This document shows positions 1 through 8,142 of a DNA stretch of 64,000 nucleotides, piece after piece. The stretch's first letter is position 1, and each line of letters starts with the position of its first letter. Location: assembly GCA_029975165.1 (NCBI GenBank), contig JARKPR010000085.1, positions 62,001-126,000 of the forward strand, read 5' to 3'. The position numbers and the translations under genes were made by a program. The notes beneath the pieces were generated by a model. The model was not told the DNA's origin. It made no database searches and saw only the letters and a program-made list of their open reading frames with translations. The DNA comes from Selenomonadales bacterium. Its GTDB lineage: Bacteria > Bacillota > Negativicutes > Sporomusales > UBA7701.

Positions 1-72
1 GCCCTCGCCCTGGCGCTCCGCCAGCGCAAAGCGCGGATCAAATATCCCGAAGGCAAAGTAATAATAGGGTAG
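1..72 (+). CDS. KtrB/TrkH-type potassium channel subunit, C-terminal end only
   Basis: The window opens inside a gene. The first frame reads 23 residues (ALALALRQRK, then KYPEGKVIIG) and stops at TAG 70-72. A basic stretch followed by a short tail ending in a Y-P-E-x-K-I/V-x-I-G-like motif is typical of the cytoplasmic C-terminus of Ktr/Trk potassium-translocating subunits. The gene lies 12 bp upstream of a KtrA-type regulator, the usual partner. The identification rests mainly on that neighbour because almost nothing of the protein is visible. The two genes would form a K+ uptake complex, KtrB in the membrane and KtrA as its cytosolic gating ring. Confidence 0.6.
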   Translation, partial: ALALALRQRKARIKYPEGKVIIG

Positions 73-84
73 AGGTGGTACCCC

Positions 85-750
85 ATGGGCAAGAAAGACA
101 AAAGGCAATACGCCATCATCGGCCTGGGCAGATTCGGCACCAGCGTAGCCAGCACCCTGTTCCGGGCAGGCTACGAAGTGCTCGCCATCGACGCCGACGA
201 AGAGCGGGTCCAGAAATTCAGCGACGAGGTCACCCATGTCGTACAGGCCGACACCACCGACGAAGCCGCGCTCAAATCCCTCGGCATCCGCAACTTCGAC
301 ACCGTCGTCGTCGCCATCGGCGAGGACGTCCAGGCCAACATCCTCACCACCCTGCTCCTCAAGGAAATCGGCGTACAGTACATCGTCGCCAAGGCCCGCA
401 ACGAACTGCACGGCAAAATGCTTACGAAGATCGGCGCCGACAAGGTCATCTACCCCGAGCGCGACATGGGGGTGCGCGTCGCCCACAACCTCGTATCCAC
501 CAACGTCCTCGACTACATCGAACTTTCCCCCAACCTCAGCCTTGTCGAAGTCGCCGCCCCGCGAACCATCCGCGGACTAAGCCTGGCCGAGGCCAACCTC
601 CGGGCCCTCTACGGCGTAAACGTCGTCGCCATGAAACGCGGCGAACAGATCATCGTTCCCCCCCAGCCGGACGAAAAGATCGGCGACCACGACATCCTCA
701 TCGTCGTCGGCAGCACCGCCGGCGTACAGAAGCTGGAGGAACTGGAATGA
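85..750 (+). CDS. ktrA: Potassium uptake regulatory subunit KtrA/TrkA family
   Basis: This 221-residue protein is the cytosolic RCK gating subunit of a potassium uptake system. An N-terminal Rossmann fold carries the nucleotide-binding GLGRFG at residues 13-18, with the acidic residue that ends the second beta strand at D36. A TrkA_C domain follows from about residue 135 to the end. The length matches KtrA (about 220) rather than the double-length TrkA of enterobacteria. A GAGGTGG ribosome site precedes ATG 85. The stop overlaps the start of the downstream methyltransferase by 4 bp (ATGA), so the two are translationally coupled. RCK domains of this family bind ATP/ADP or NAD(H) and open or close the channel. 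Confidence 0.93.
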   Translation: MGKKDKRQYAIIGLGRFGTSVASTLFRAGYEVLAIDADEERVQKFSDEVTHVVQADTTDEAALKSLGIRNFDTVVVAIGEDVQANILTTLLLKEIGVQYIVAKARNELHGKMLTKIGADKVIYPERDMGVRVAHNLVSTNVLDYIELSPNLSLVEVAAPRTIRGLSLAEANLRALYGVNVVAMKRGEQIIVPPQPDEKIGDHDILIVVGSTAGVQKLEELE

Positions 751-1559
751 CCGAGCTCATCACCAGCCCCCACAACCAACTCGTGAAAACGGCTGCCGCC
801 CTCCGCCAGAAGAAATACCGCGACGAACTCGGCCTGTTCGCCGTCGAAGGCGTACGGCTGGCGGAAGAACTCGTCGCCGCCGGCTGGCCGGCCGAAATAT
901 GCCTCTTCACCGCCGCCGCCGCCGACAACCGGCGGGCGGCGGAAATCATCGACCGCCTCGCCGGCGGGCGCTGCCGGCTCGCCCAGGTGTCCGACGCCCT
1001 CTACGCCAAAATCACCGACACGCAGGAACCGCAAGGACTGATGCTCATCGCCCCGGTACGGCAGACCCCCTTCGCCGCCGCCCTAACCGGCCCGCGGCCG
1101 TCCCTCATCGCCGTCCTCGACGGCATCAGCGACCCCGGCAACGCCGGCGCCGTCATCCGCACGGCCGACGCCGCCGGCTGCAGCGGCGTAGTGCTCCTCA
1201 AAGGCTGCGTCGACCTCTACGCCGGCAAAACCGTCCGGGCCACCATGGGGTCGCTCTTCCACCTGCCGGTCGTCGCCGGCATGGCGGACGGCGAACTGGC
1301 CGCCGCCCTCGCCGCCGCCGCTATCCCACTCGTGGCGACAGCCGCCGGCGGAGCTACCGACTACACCGCCGCCGACCTCGCCGGGCCGGTCGCCATCGTC
1401 TTCGGCAGCGAAGCGCGGGGCGTGAGCGACAGGCTTCTCGCCAGCGCGGCGGCCCGCATCGCCATCCCCATCTACGGCCGCGCCGAATCCCTCAACGTCG
1501 CCACCGCGGCCGCGGTCATCCTTTACGAAGCCGCCCGCCAACGCCGGCCAACCTTGTAA
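747..1559 (+). CDS. SpoU/TrmH-family RNA 2'-O-methyltransferase
   Basis: The start at ATG 747 overlaps the ktrA stop (ATGA). The frame is open much further upstream, but the first 224 codons there are only a shadow of ktrA. The 270-residue product has an N-terminal substrate-binding domain (residues 5-100) and a C-terminal knotted SPOUT domain. The three SpoU motifs are visible: DPGNAGAVIRTA at 129-140, VFGSEARGVS at 218-227 and ESLNVATAAAVILYEA at 247-262. Such enzymes use S-adenosylmethionine to methylate a ribose in rRNA or tRNA, and the target cannot be told from sequence alone. In many Firmicutes this gene sits just upstream of pheST, as here. The last codons overlap the -35 box of the pheST promoter. 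Confidence 0.9.
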   Translation: MTELITSPHNQLVKTAAALRQKKYRDELGLFAVEGVRLAEELVAAGWPAEICLFTAAAADNRRAAEIIDRLAGGRCRLAQVSDALYAKITDTQEPQGLMLIAPVRQTPFAAALTGPRPSLIAVLDGISDPGNAGAVIRTADAAGCSGVVLLKGCVDLYAGKTVRATMGSLFHLPVVAGMADGELAAALAAAAIPLVATAAGGATDYTAADLAGPVAIVFGSEARGVSDRLLASAAARIAIPIYGRAESLNVATAAAVILYEAARQRRPTL

Positions 1560-1582
1560 TTTACCGGCCGATGTGCTATAAT
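1554..1582 (+). promoter_or_regulatory. Sigma-A promoter of the pheST T-box operon
   Basis: TTGTAA at 1554-1559 is separated by exactly 17 bp from a consensus TATAAT at 1577-1582. The -35 box overlaps the stop codon of the upstream methyltransferase. Transcription would start near 1589, which matches the 5' base of the T-box stem I. Confidence 0.82.
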
Positions 1583-1587
1583 ACGTG

Positions 1588-1963
1588 GTAGCAATGACCT
1601 GTTATTTCCATTGATAGCAGAGAGGGTGTGGTCTCGTTGGTGGTGACCGCCGATTTCTTCTGGAGGATGTTCGAAGCCACCGGTTCCATTGCTGCCTATT
1701 TACTCTATAAAAGGCTGATGATTCAATAGATTGCCTGCCATGACGGAGAGAGTACGCCTGCTTCGTTTCCACAGGGAGGCTGCCGCCACAGACTGAGAGC
1801 GGCGCCGCAACGGACGGCCGAAGTTCACTCCCGAGTATCCGCGCTGAAGAGAGCGATCTTGCGTAGGCCGGACGGTTTTTCCCCGTTAGCGGAAAAGCGA
1901 GCACACTAGTAGGGTGGTACCGCGGAAGCAAAGCTTTCGCCCCTTGGGGCGGAAGCTTTTTTA
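1588..1963 (+). promoter_or_regulatory. T-box leader controlling pheST
   Basis: The hallmark T-box sequence AGGGTGGTACCGCG is at 1911-1924. It is followed by an intrinsic terminator: the stem from 1930 pairs GCCCC 1939-1943 with GGGGC 1946-1950 and runs into a T tract at 1957-1962. The base of stem I is formed by AGCAATG (1590-1596) with CATTGCT (1687-1693). A TTC codon at 1684-1686, directly before the 3' strand of that stem, is the likely phenylalanine specifier. TTC also occurs at 1654-1659, so the exact specifier is not certain. Uncharged tRNA-Phe binding would favour the antiterminator and allow pheST expression. Confidence 0.93.
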
Positions 1964-1992
1964 TTTGTCAACACCAACATTTGGAGGTATGT

Positions 1993-3015
1993 ATGGAACA
2001 GCAACTCAGACAACTCCGCCAGGCTGCCATAGCCGAGCTGCCCCAAGCGCAGAGCCTCGACGCCCTGGGCGACCTCCGCGTCAAATACCTGGGCAAAAAA
2101 GGCAGCCTCACCGCCATCCTGCGCGGCATCGGCGGCCTGGGCCCCGACGAGAGGCCGCGCATCGGCCAGCTTGTCAACGAACTGCGGGCCGAAATCGAAG
2201 CCCTCATCGAAAAAAAGGCGGACGAACTCAAGCAAGCCAGTCTGGCGGTAAAAATCGCCGCCGACACCCTCGACGTCACTCTGCCCGGGCGGCGTCCGCC
2301 CCTCGGCCACAAGCACCCGCTCACCCTGACGCTGGAGAGGATAAAATCCGTCTTCATGCGCATGGGCTTCGATATCGTCGAAGGACCGGAAGTCGAAACC
2401 GACTACTTCAACTTCGAAGCCCTCAACCTGCCGCCCGACCATCCGGCCCGCGACATGCAGGACACCTTCTACATCACCCCCGACATCCTCCTCCGCACCC
2501 ACACCTCGCCGGTCGAGGCCCGCACCATGCAGAGCGTCGCCCCCAACTCGCCGGTACGGATAATCTCCCCCGGCAAAGTCTACCGCGTCGACTACGACGC
2601 CACCCATTCCCCCGTCTTCCACCAGGTCGAAGGCCTGGTGATCGACAAAGGCATCAGCTTCGCCGACCTCAAAGGCACCCTCAACCAGTTCGCCAAGGAA
2701 ATCTTCGGCAACGACGTCAAACTCCGCTTCCGGCCGAGCTTCTTCCCCTTCACCGAACCCAGCGCCGAAGTCGACATCTCCTGCGTCATGTGCGCCGGCA
2801 AGGGCTGCCGTACCTGCAAAGGCACCGGCTGGCTCGAGATCCTCGGCTCGGGCATGACCCACCCGCGCGTACTGGAAATGAGCAACTTCGACCCCGAGCA
2901 GGTCAGCGGCTTCGCCTTCGGTATGGGCGTGGAACGCATCGCCATGCTGGTGTACGGCATTGACGACCTGCGCCTCTTCTACGACAACGACCTGCGCTTC
3001 CTGGCGCAGTTTTAG
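1993..3015 (+). CDS. pheS: Phenylalanine--tRNA ligase alpha subunit
   Basis: This is the catalytic alpha subunit (340 residues) of the heterotetrameric class II Phe-tRNA ligase. The N-terminal 85 or so residues are the tRNA-binding coiled coil. The catalytic core shows class II motif 1 around [11 protein letters not shown], motif 2 in [18 protein letters not shown], and motif 3 in [13 protein letters not shown] near the C-terminus. A cysteine knuckle (CVMC, then CRTC) before motif 3 is typical of bacterial PheS. An in-frame TTG at 1981 is upstream, but GGAGG at 1983-1987 lies inside that extension and points to ATG 1993. Expression is governed by the T-box leader, and pheT follows after 12 bp. 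Confidence 0.97.
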   Translation: MEQQLRQLRQAAIAELPQAQSLDALGDLRVKYLGKKGSLTAILRGIGGLGPDERPRIGQLVNELRAEIEALIEKKADELKQASLAVKIAADTLDVTLPGRRPPLGHKHPLTLTLERIKSVFMRMGFDIVEGPEVETDYFNFEALNLPPDHPARDMQDTFYITPDILLRTHTSPVEARTMQSVAPNSPVRIISPGKVYRVDYDATHSPVFHQVEGLVIDKGISFADLKGTLNQFAKEIFGNDVKLRFRPSFFPFTEPSAEVDISCVMCAGKGCRTCKGTGWLEILGSGMTHPRVLEMSNFDPEQVSGFAFGMGVERIAMLVYGIDDLRLFYDNDLRFLAQF

Positions 3016-3027
3016 GGGGTAAACGCC

Positions 3028-5463
3028 ATGCGCACCTCGATCAACTGGCTGAAAGAATACACCTCGTTCACGGAAACCCCGGAAAAGCTGGCCGACATGC
3101 TCACCATGGCCGGCGTGCCGGTGGAAAATATCGAATACCGCGGCGAAGGCCTCGAAAAAGTCGTCGCCGGCCAGATCACCGACATCACCGTCCATCCCAA
3201 CGCCGACCGCCTCTTCGTTTGCCGGATGGACATCGGCGTCATGCCGATACCGATCTACGTGGTCACCGGCGCCACCAACCTCAAGGTCGGCAACATCGTC
3301 CCCGTCGCCCTGCCCGGCGCCAAGCTCGCCGGCGGCCTCGAAATCGGCATCGCCGACTTCCGCGGCATAAAATCGTACGGCATGCTCTGCTCGGCCGACG
3401 AACTCGGCATGGACGCCAAGATCGTCCCCCCCGAACTGCGCGACGGCATCTACATCCTGCCGGCCGACACCAAACCGGGCGACGACGCCCTCGCCGTCCT
3501 CGGCCTCGACGACGTCGTCCTCGAATTCGAGCTCACCCCCAACCGGGCCGACTGCTTCAACACCGTCGGCCTGGCCCGCGAGGTCGCCGCCCTCACCGGC
3601 GGCACCCTGAAAAGGCCCATGCGCATGCTCCGGGAAGAAGGCCGCGAAAAAGCGACCGACCTCGTCTCCGTAACCATCGAGGACCCGTCCCTGTGTCCCC
3701 GCTTCACCGGCCGCGTCTTCCAGAACGTCAGGATCGGCCCGTCGCCCGCCTGGCTCCAGCGGCGGGTGCAGGCGGCCGGCATGCGGCCCATCAGCAATGT
3801 CGTCGACGTCACCAACTTCGTCATGATGGAACTCGGCCAGCCCATGCACGCCTACGACTACAGCCTTCTCGCCAAAGGCCGCATCATCGTCCGGCGGGCC
3901 CGCCCCGGCGAACGCCTCACCACCCTCGACGGCGTCAAGCGGCAGCTCACCCCCGACATGCTCGTCATCGCCGACGCCGTCCAGGCCGTCGGCCTCGCCG
4001 GCGTCATGGGCGGCCTGGCCACCGAAGTCTCCGCCTCCACCCACACCGTCTTCCTCGAAGCCGCCTCCTTCAACGGCGCCAGCATCCGCCGCACCTCCAA
4101 GGCGCTCGGCCTGCGCTCGGAAGCCTCCATCCGCATGGAGCGCGGCCTGAATACCGCCGACATCGTGCGCGCCCTCGACCGGGCCGCCGAACTGCTGGCG
4201 GAAATGGGTGCCTGCACCGTCTGCCCCGAAGTAGTCGACGTCTACCCCGGCGTCCAGCTGCCCCGCCAGATAACCACCACCGCCGCCCGCATAAACGCCC
4301 GCCTCGGCGTCGACCTGCCGACCGCCAAAATGACCGACATCCTTCGCCGATTGGGGTTTGACGTCGAAACCAAGGCCGAAAAAATCCTCGTCACCGTTCC
4401 CACCTGGCGGAACGACGTCGGCCGCTTCGACGACCTCAGCGAAGAAGTCGCCCGCATCTGGGGCTACGACAACATCCCGGCCACCACCCCCGTCGGCAGC
4501 GCCAAGCCGGGCACCCAGAGCTACACCCAGACCATCGCCGACCGGACGAAAGACATCCTCGCCGGCCTCGGCTTCAGCGAAATCATCACCTTCAGCTTCT
4601 CCCACCCCTCCGTCTACGACAAGCTCAACCTGCCGGACGACAGCGGCCTGCGCGCCGCCATCCCCATCCTCAACCCCATCACCGACGACTTTCCGACCAT
4701 GAAGACCACCCTCCTCGGCGGCGTCCTGCAAACAGTGGCCGGCAACCTGTCCCGCAAGAACGACGACCTCAGGATTTACGAACTTGGCGCCGTCTACCTG
4801 CCCAAAAGCCTGCCGCTCGCCGAACTGCCCGCCGAGCCGCCCGTGCTGTGCGGCGCCCTGTGCGGCAAACGCGCCGAGCTGGCCTGGAACCAGGGGCGGG
4901 AAGCGGTCGACTTCTACGACGCCAAAGGAGCGGCGGAAGTGCTGCTCGAGAAACTCGGCATCGGCGGCTGCGAGGTCCGTGCCGGCGAATACACCGCCAT
5001 GCATCCCGGCAAAACGGCCCTGTTCCATAAAGACGGCGAACTCTTGGGCGCGGTCGGCGAAGCGCACCCCAAAGTCCTCGACGCGTTCGGCATCGGGCGC
5101 AAAGTCTACCTCTTCGAATTCGACGTCACCCGCCTCGTCAAGCACGCCGTCCTCGTCGGCGCCTACCGTTCCCTGCCAAGATTCCCGGCCGTCGCCCGCG
5201 ACCTGGCCGTCATCCTGCCACAGACCGTCACCGCCGCCCAGGCCGCGGCAGCCATCACCGCCGCCGGCGGCGACCTCCTGGCCGGCGTCCGCCTCTTCGA
5301 CATGTACACCGGCGAACAAGTCCCGGCAGGCAGCAAAAGCCTGGCCTTCGCCCTGACCTTCCAGGCGCCCGACCGGACGTTGACCGATAGCGAAGTCGAC
5401 GGCTACTGCCGCCGGATCGTCGCCCGCCTGGAAGAATCCTTCGCCGCCAAACTGCGCGAATAA
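3028..5463 (+). CDS. pheT: Phenylalanine--tRNA ligase beta subunit
   Basis: The 811-residue beta subunit pairs with PheS to form the (alpha beta)2 enzyme. Visible in order are an EMAP-like tRNA-binding domain (about 40-150, containing VHPNADRL), the B3/B4 editing domain (about 210-390), the B5 domain (about 400-475), the pseudo-catalytic core, and a C-terminal ferredoxin-fold anticodon-binding domain (about 717-811) starting near RSLPRFPAVARDLA. The length is normal for the family. AGGGGG upstream of ATG 3028 is a good ribosome site. The gene is co-transcribed with pheS from the T-box promoter. No terminator is obvious directly after it, so some readthrough into the permease leader is possible. 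Confidence 0.97.
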   Translation: MRTSINWLKEYTSFTETPEKLADMLTMAGVPVENIEYRGEGLEKVVAGQITDITVHPNADRLFVCRMDIGVMPIPIYVVTGATNLKVGNIVPVALPGAKLAGGLEIGIADFRGIKSYGMLCSADELGMDAKIVPPELRDGIYILPADTKPGDDALAVLGLDDVVLEFELTPNRADCFNTVGLAREVAALTGGTLKRPMRMLREEGREKATDLVSVTIEDPSLCPRFTGRVFQNVRIGPSPAWLQRRVQAAGMRPISNVVDVTNFVMMELGQPMHAYDYSLLAKGRIIVRRARPGERLTTLDGVKRQLTPDMLVIADAVQAVGLAGVMGGLATEVSASTHTVFLEAASFNGASIRRTSKALGLRSEASIRMERGLNTADIVRALDRAAELLAEMGACTVCPEVVDVYPGVQLPRQITTTAARINARLGVDLPTAKMTDILRRLGFDVETKAEKILVTVPTWRNDVGRFDDLSEEVARIWGYDNIPATTPVGSAKPGTQSYTQTIADRTKDILAGLGFSEIITFSFSHPSVYDKLNLPDDSGLRAAIPILNPITDDFPTMKTTLLGGVLQTVAGNLSRKNDDLRIYELGAVYLPKSLPLAELPAEPPVLCGALCGKRAELAWNQGREAVDFYDAKGAAEVLLEKLGIGGCEVRAGEYTAMHPGKTALFHKDGELLGAVGEAHPKVLDAFGIGRKVYLFEFDVTRLVKHAVLVGAYRSLPRFPAVARDLAVILPQTVTAAQAAAAITAAGGDLLAGVRLFDMYTGEQVPAGSKSLAFALTFQAPDRTLTDSEVDGYCRRIVARLEESFAAKLRE

Positions 5464-5488
5464 TACCCTTCGCTCCCGCCCGTTATTT

Positions 5489-5585
5489 ATCGGCAAACCG
5501 TGTCGGAATCCAAGTATCCCGGGAAATAGTCTGCCGCCGTTCGGCCATACTACTTTCGGGGAACGTTTCCGTCCGGTTTGCCGAT
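5489..5585 (+). promoter_or_regulatory. Structured leader of the amino-acid permease: long-range inverted repeat
   Basis: A perfect 12-bp inverted repeat, ATCGGCAAACCG at 5489-5500 and CGGTTTGCCGAT at 5574-5585, brackets 73 nt. The 3' arm ends only a few bases before the ribosome site (GGGGGG, 5594-5599). The enclosed sequence has smaller complementary pieces, such as GGAAcgTTTCC. If transcribed, the leader would fold into a closed multi-stem structure just upstream of the start codon. I could not match it to a riboswitch class I know. It could also be a protein-binding operator. Confidence 0.45.
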
Positions 5586-5604
5586 TAATTTTGGGGGGAA
5601 GACA

Positions 5605-7005
5605 ATGGACATCTTTCGCACCAAGAACATTGCCACCCTCATGGAGGGCGCCGCGCAGCAAAGGCTCAAGAAAACCCTCGGCGCCACCGATCTGGTGCTG
5701 CTCGGCATCGGCTGCATTATCGGCACCGGCATCTTCGTGCTCACCGGGGTGGCGGCCGCCGAACACGCCGGTCCCGGCATCATGCTCTCCTTCGTGCTGT
5801 CCGGCCTGGCCTGCGCCTTTGCCGCCCTGGCCTACGCCGAGCTCGCCGCCATCGTCCCCATCGCCGGCAGCGCCTACACCTACGCGTACGCCGCCCTCGG
5901 CGAAATCGTCGCCTGGATCGTCGGCTGGAACCTCATCCTCGAATACTCGGTAGGCTCCAGCGCGGTCGCCGCCGGCTGGGCCGGCTACATGACCGGCCTC
6001 TTGAAGTCGGCCGGCGTCGAGCTGCCCAGAAGCCTCACCGCCGTCCCCGCCGAAGGCGGCATCGTCAACCTGCCGGCCGTCTTCATCGCCATCTTCCTCA
6101 GCTTCCTGCTCGTGCGCGGCACCAAGGAAAGCGCCAGCCTCAACAGAATCCTCGTCGCCGTAAAACTGACCGCCGTATTCATCTTCCTTCTCCTGGCCGT
6201 ACCCAGGATCAACCCGGCCAACTGGACGCCCTTCATGCCCTTCGGCTTCAGCGGCGTCGCCACAGGGGCCGCCCTGATATTTTTCGCCTACATCGGCTTC
6301 GACGCCGTCGCCACCACGGCCGAAGAATGCAAAAACCCCAACCGCGACCTGCCGATCGGCATCATCGGCTCGCTCGTCGTCTGCACCCTGCTGTACATCG
6401 TCGTCGCCGCCGCCCTCACCGGGGTCGTCCCCTACCAGCAGCTCGGCAACGCCGAACCGGTGGCCTACGCCCTGCGGGTCCTCGGCTACAACTTCGGCTC
6501 CGCCCTCGTCGGCGCCGGGGCCATCGCCGGCATCACCACCGTGCTCCTCGTCCTGATGTACGGGCAGACCCGCATCTTCTTCGCCATGTCCCGGGACGGC
6601 CTCATCCCCGGCGGCATCTGCGTCATCCACCCCACCTACGGCACCCCTCACGTCATCACCATCGCCGCCGGCATCGCCGTAGCCTTAATCGCCGGCTTCA
6701 CCCCCATCGGCACCATCGCCGAACTCACCAACATCGGCACCCTGTTCGCCTTCATCCTCTCGGCGATCGGCGTGTGGGTGCTGCGGTTCACCAAGCCGGC
6801 TATCCACCGCCCCTTCCGCTGCCCGGCCGTCAGCCTCGTCGTCCCGCTGGCCGTCATCTCCTGCGGGTACCTCATGTACAACCTGCTCTACGACACCTGG
6901 ATCCGCTTCGGCGTCTGGACAGCCATAGGCTTCGCCGTCTACTTCGTTTACGGCCGCCGCAACAGCGTTATCGGCAAGGATGCGGACCCCTTGCCAAACA
7001 AATAG
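5605..7005 (+). CDS. APC-superfamily amino acid permease
   Basis: This 466-residue integral membrane protein has about twelve hydrophobic segments. The N-terminal GIGCIIGTGIFVLTG is the unwound TM1 substrate-binding motif of the amino acid-polyamine-organocation family. The closest subgroup appears to be the basic/neutral amino-acid permeases of the YfnA/CAT type, since the protein extends past TM12 with only a short tail and carries GFDAVATTAEE in the TM6 region. Substrate specificity cannot be read from sequence. ATG 5605 was chosen over an in-frame TTG at 5578 because the GGGGGG ribosome site (5594-5599) lies between them. The gene has a structured leader and a strong hairpin terminator downstream. 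Confidence 0.92.
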   Translation: MDIFRTKNIATLMEGAAQQRLKKTLGATDLVLLGIGCIIGTGIFVLTGVAAAEHAGPGIMLSFVLSGLACAFAALAYAELAAIVPIAGSAYTYAYAALGEIVAWIVGWNLILEYSVGSSAVAAGWAGYMTGLLKSAGVELPRSLTAVPAEGGIVNLPAVFIAIFLSFLLVRGTKESASLNRILVAVKLTAVFIFLLLAVPRINPANWTPFMPFGFSGVATGAALIFFAYIGFDAVATTAEECKNPNRDLPIGIIGSLVVCTLLYIVVAAALTGVVPYQQLGNAEPVAYALRVLGYNFGSALVGAGAIAGITTVLLVLMYGQTRIFFAMSRDGLIPGGICVIHPTYGTPHVITIAAGIAVALIAGFTPIGTIAELTNIGTLFAFILSAIGVWVLRFTKPAIHRPFRCPAVSLVVPLAVISCGYLMYNLLYDTWIRFGVWTAIGFAVYFVYGRRNSVIGKDADPLPNK

Positions 7006-7014
7006 ACAGCGGGA

Positions 7015-7042
7015 AAATAGGCAGCCGCCAGGCTGCCTATTT
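7015..7042 (+). terminator. Hairpin terminator after the permease gene
   Basis: Perfect 12-bp stem AAATAGGCAGCC (7015-7026) and GGCTGCCTATTT (7031-7042) around a 4-nt loop, starting just after the permease stop. The T run is short (three), so it may act in both orientations. Confidence 0.75.
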
Positions 7043-7111
7043 CATGCGGCAGGAAAATTTTCGGTAGGCGCGAATTATTATCAGAAAGACGCGGCGAAGC
7101 AGGGTGATGAA

Positions 7112-7363
7112 ATGAGTGCCAAGAAAAACAAAGTCACGGTGGAAATTTACGGCGGGACATACCCCCTCAAAAGCGACGCCGCACCGGAACGCATAATCAA
7201 GGTGGCCGCCCTCCTCAACGAACGCATGCGCCAGACCGCCTTCAGCAACCCGCAGATGAACACGACGATGGTCGCCATCCTGGCGGCGCTCAACATCGCC
7301 GACGACTATCTGCGCCTGCAGAACGACTACCAGCAGCTGCTCAGGATGCTCAACGATAAATAG
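7112..7363 (+). CDS. zapA: Cell division protein ZapA
   Basis: This 83-residue protein is of the ZapA family, which binds FtsZ and promotes bundling of protofilaments at the division ring. It begins with the usual beta-strand region (KVTVEIYGGTYPLKS), followed by a helix with VAALLNERMRQ, and ends in a helical coiled coil (residues about 50-83) that mediates dimer and tetramer formation. ATG 7112 follows an AGGGTGATGA ribosome site, and upstream in-frame codons lie within the terminator region. In many Firmicutes zapA lies shortly before the U32 peptidase and mutS2 genes, as it does here. Confidence 0.9.
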   Translation: MSAKKNKVTVEIYGGTYPLKSDAAPERIIKVAALLNERMRQTAFSNPQMNTTMVAILAALNIADDYLRLQNDYQQLLRMLNDK

Positions 7364-7425
7364 CGCCCGGTATACCGCTCCTGACCGCGGTCAATAATAA
7401 CGACAGCGGAAAGGAGTGACTGGAA

Positions 7426-8094
7426 ATGGATTACGGAACCCCTGGCGAAGTGCTGCTGCGAATGACGGCCATCTTCGCCGTGGCCCTCATTGTCGTCCGC
7501 ATCATGGGCAACCGGGCGGTCGGCCAACTCTCGCCCTTCGACTTCGTACTCCTTGTAGGCGTCGGCGACATCGTCGCCAACGTCGCCATGGGCGACAACA
7601 GCAGCATCCTCATCGGCGCCGAAGGCCTGGTCGGCCTGCTTCTCCTGCAACAGCTCCTTGCCCGTCTGTCGCTCAAAAGCAACTTCCTGCGCAAACTGTT
7701 CGAAGGCACGCCGGTAGAAATCATCGAAAATGGCCGTATCCTCGACAAGAACCTGACCAAAACCCAGTTTAACCTCGACGACCTGCGCCAGGAGCTCCAC
7801 AAGCAGGGCCTGGACTTTTCCAACGTGAAAGACATCAGGCTGGCCCGCCTGGAGAGCTGCGGGGAATTCTCCGTGATCAAATCCCCCGACCTGGAGCCCC
7901 TCACCAGGCGCGACCTGGATAATTTCATCCGCAGTCTTTCCGAGAACCCGCTCAGCCCGGCCGGGACCGGATGGGCCAAACTCGAACAGCTGGCGGCCGA
8001 TGTGCGGTTCCTGACCGAGCAGATAAAAAACCTGGCCGCCGCCCCGCCCCGGGAAAAAGCGGCGGAACGGGTGCAAGATACGCTGCTGCAATAA
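7426..8094 (+). CDS. DUF421 (YetF-type) membrane protein
   Basis: A 222-residue member of the DUF421/YetF family. The N-terminus has two to three transmembrane segments (roughly 10-28, 36-52, 58-76), including the conserved RIMGNRAVGQLSPFDFV. A cytoplasmic alpha/beta domain follows, with EGTPVEIIENGRI and LTRRDLDNFI. B. subtilis members are linked to spore or envelope stress. The biochemical role is unknown. A GGAGTGA ribosome site precedes ATG 7426. The stop codon lies within the left arm of the terminator hairpin. The C-terminal tail beyond residue 170 is charged and helical. Confidence 0.85.
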   Translation: MDYGTPGEVLLRMTAIFAVALIVVRIMGNRAVGQLSPFDFVLLVGVGDIVANVAMGDNSSILIGAEGLVGLLLLQQLLARLSLKSNFLRKLFEGTPVEIIENGRILDKNLTKTQFNLDDLRQELHKQGLDFSNVKDIRLARLESCGEFSVIKSPDLEPLTRRDLDNFIRSLSENPLSPAGTGWAKLEQLAADVRFLTEQIKNLAAAPPREKAAERVQDTLLQ

Positions 8095-8118
8095 AGAAGG
8101 GCCCGCCCTTCTTTATTT
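8090..8118 (+). terminator. Intrinsic terminator overlapping the DUF421 stop codon
   Basis: Perfect 12-bp stem AATAAAGAAGGG (8090-8101) and CCCTTCTTTATT (8106-8117). The TAA stop of the upstream gene lies inside the left arm. Confidence 0.75.
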
Positions 8119-8142
8119 GTTGTAACCGATAGGAGAACCACA

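Noticed and set aside
1906-6651. Very long open frame on the minus strand (about 1580 codons) opposite pheST and the permease
   Set aside because: It is a by-product of the strong C-ending codon bias of the plus-strand genes. The translation is low-complexity (Asp/Gly/Ala/Val-rich) and antisense to well-identified genes. Similar frames opposite the U32 gene, mutS2 and tyrS were dropped for the same reason.
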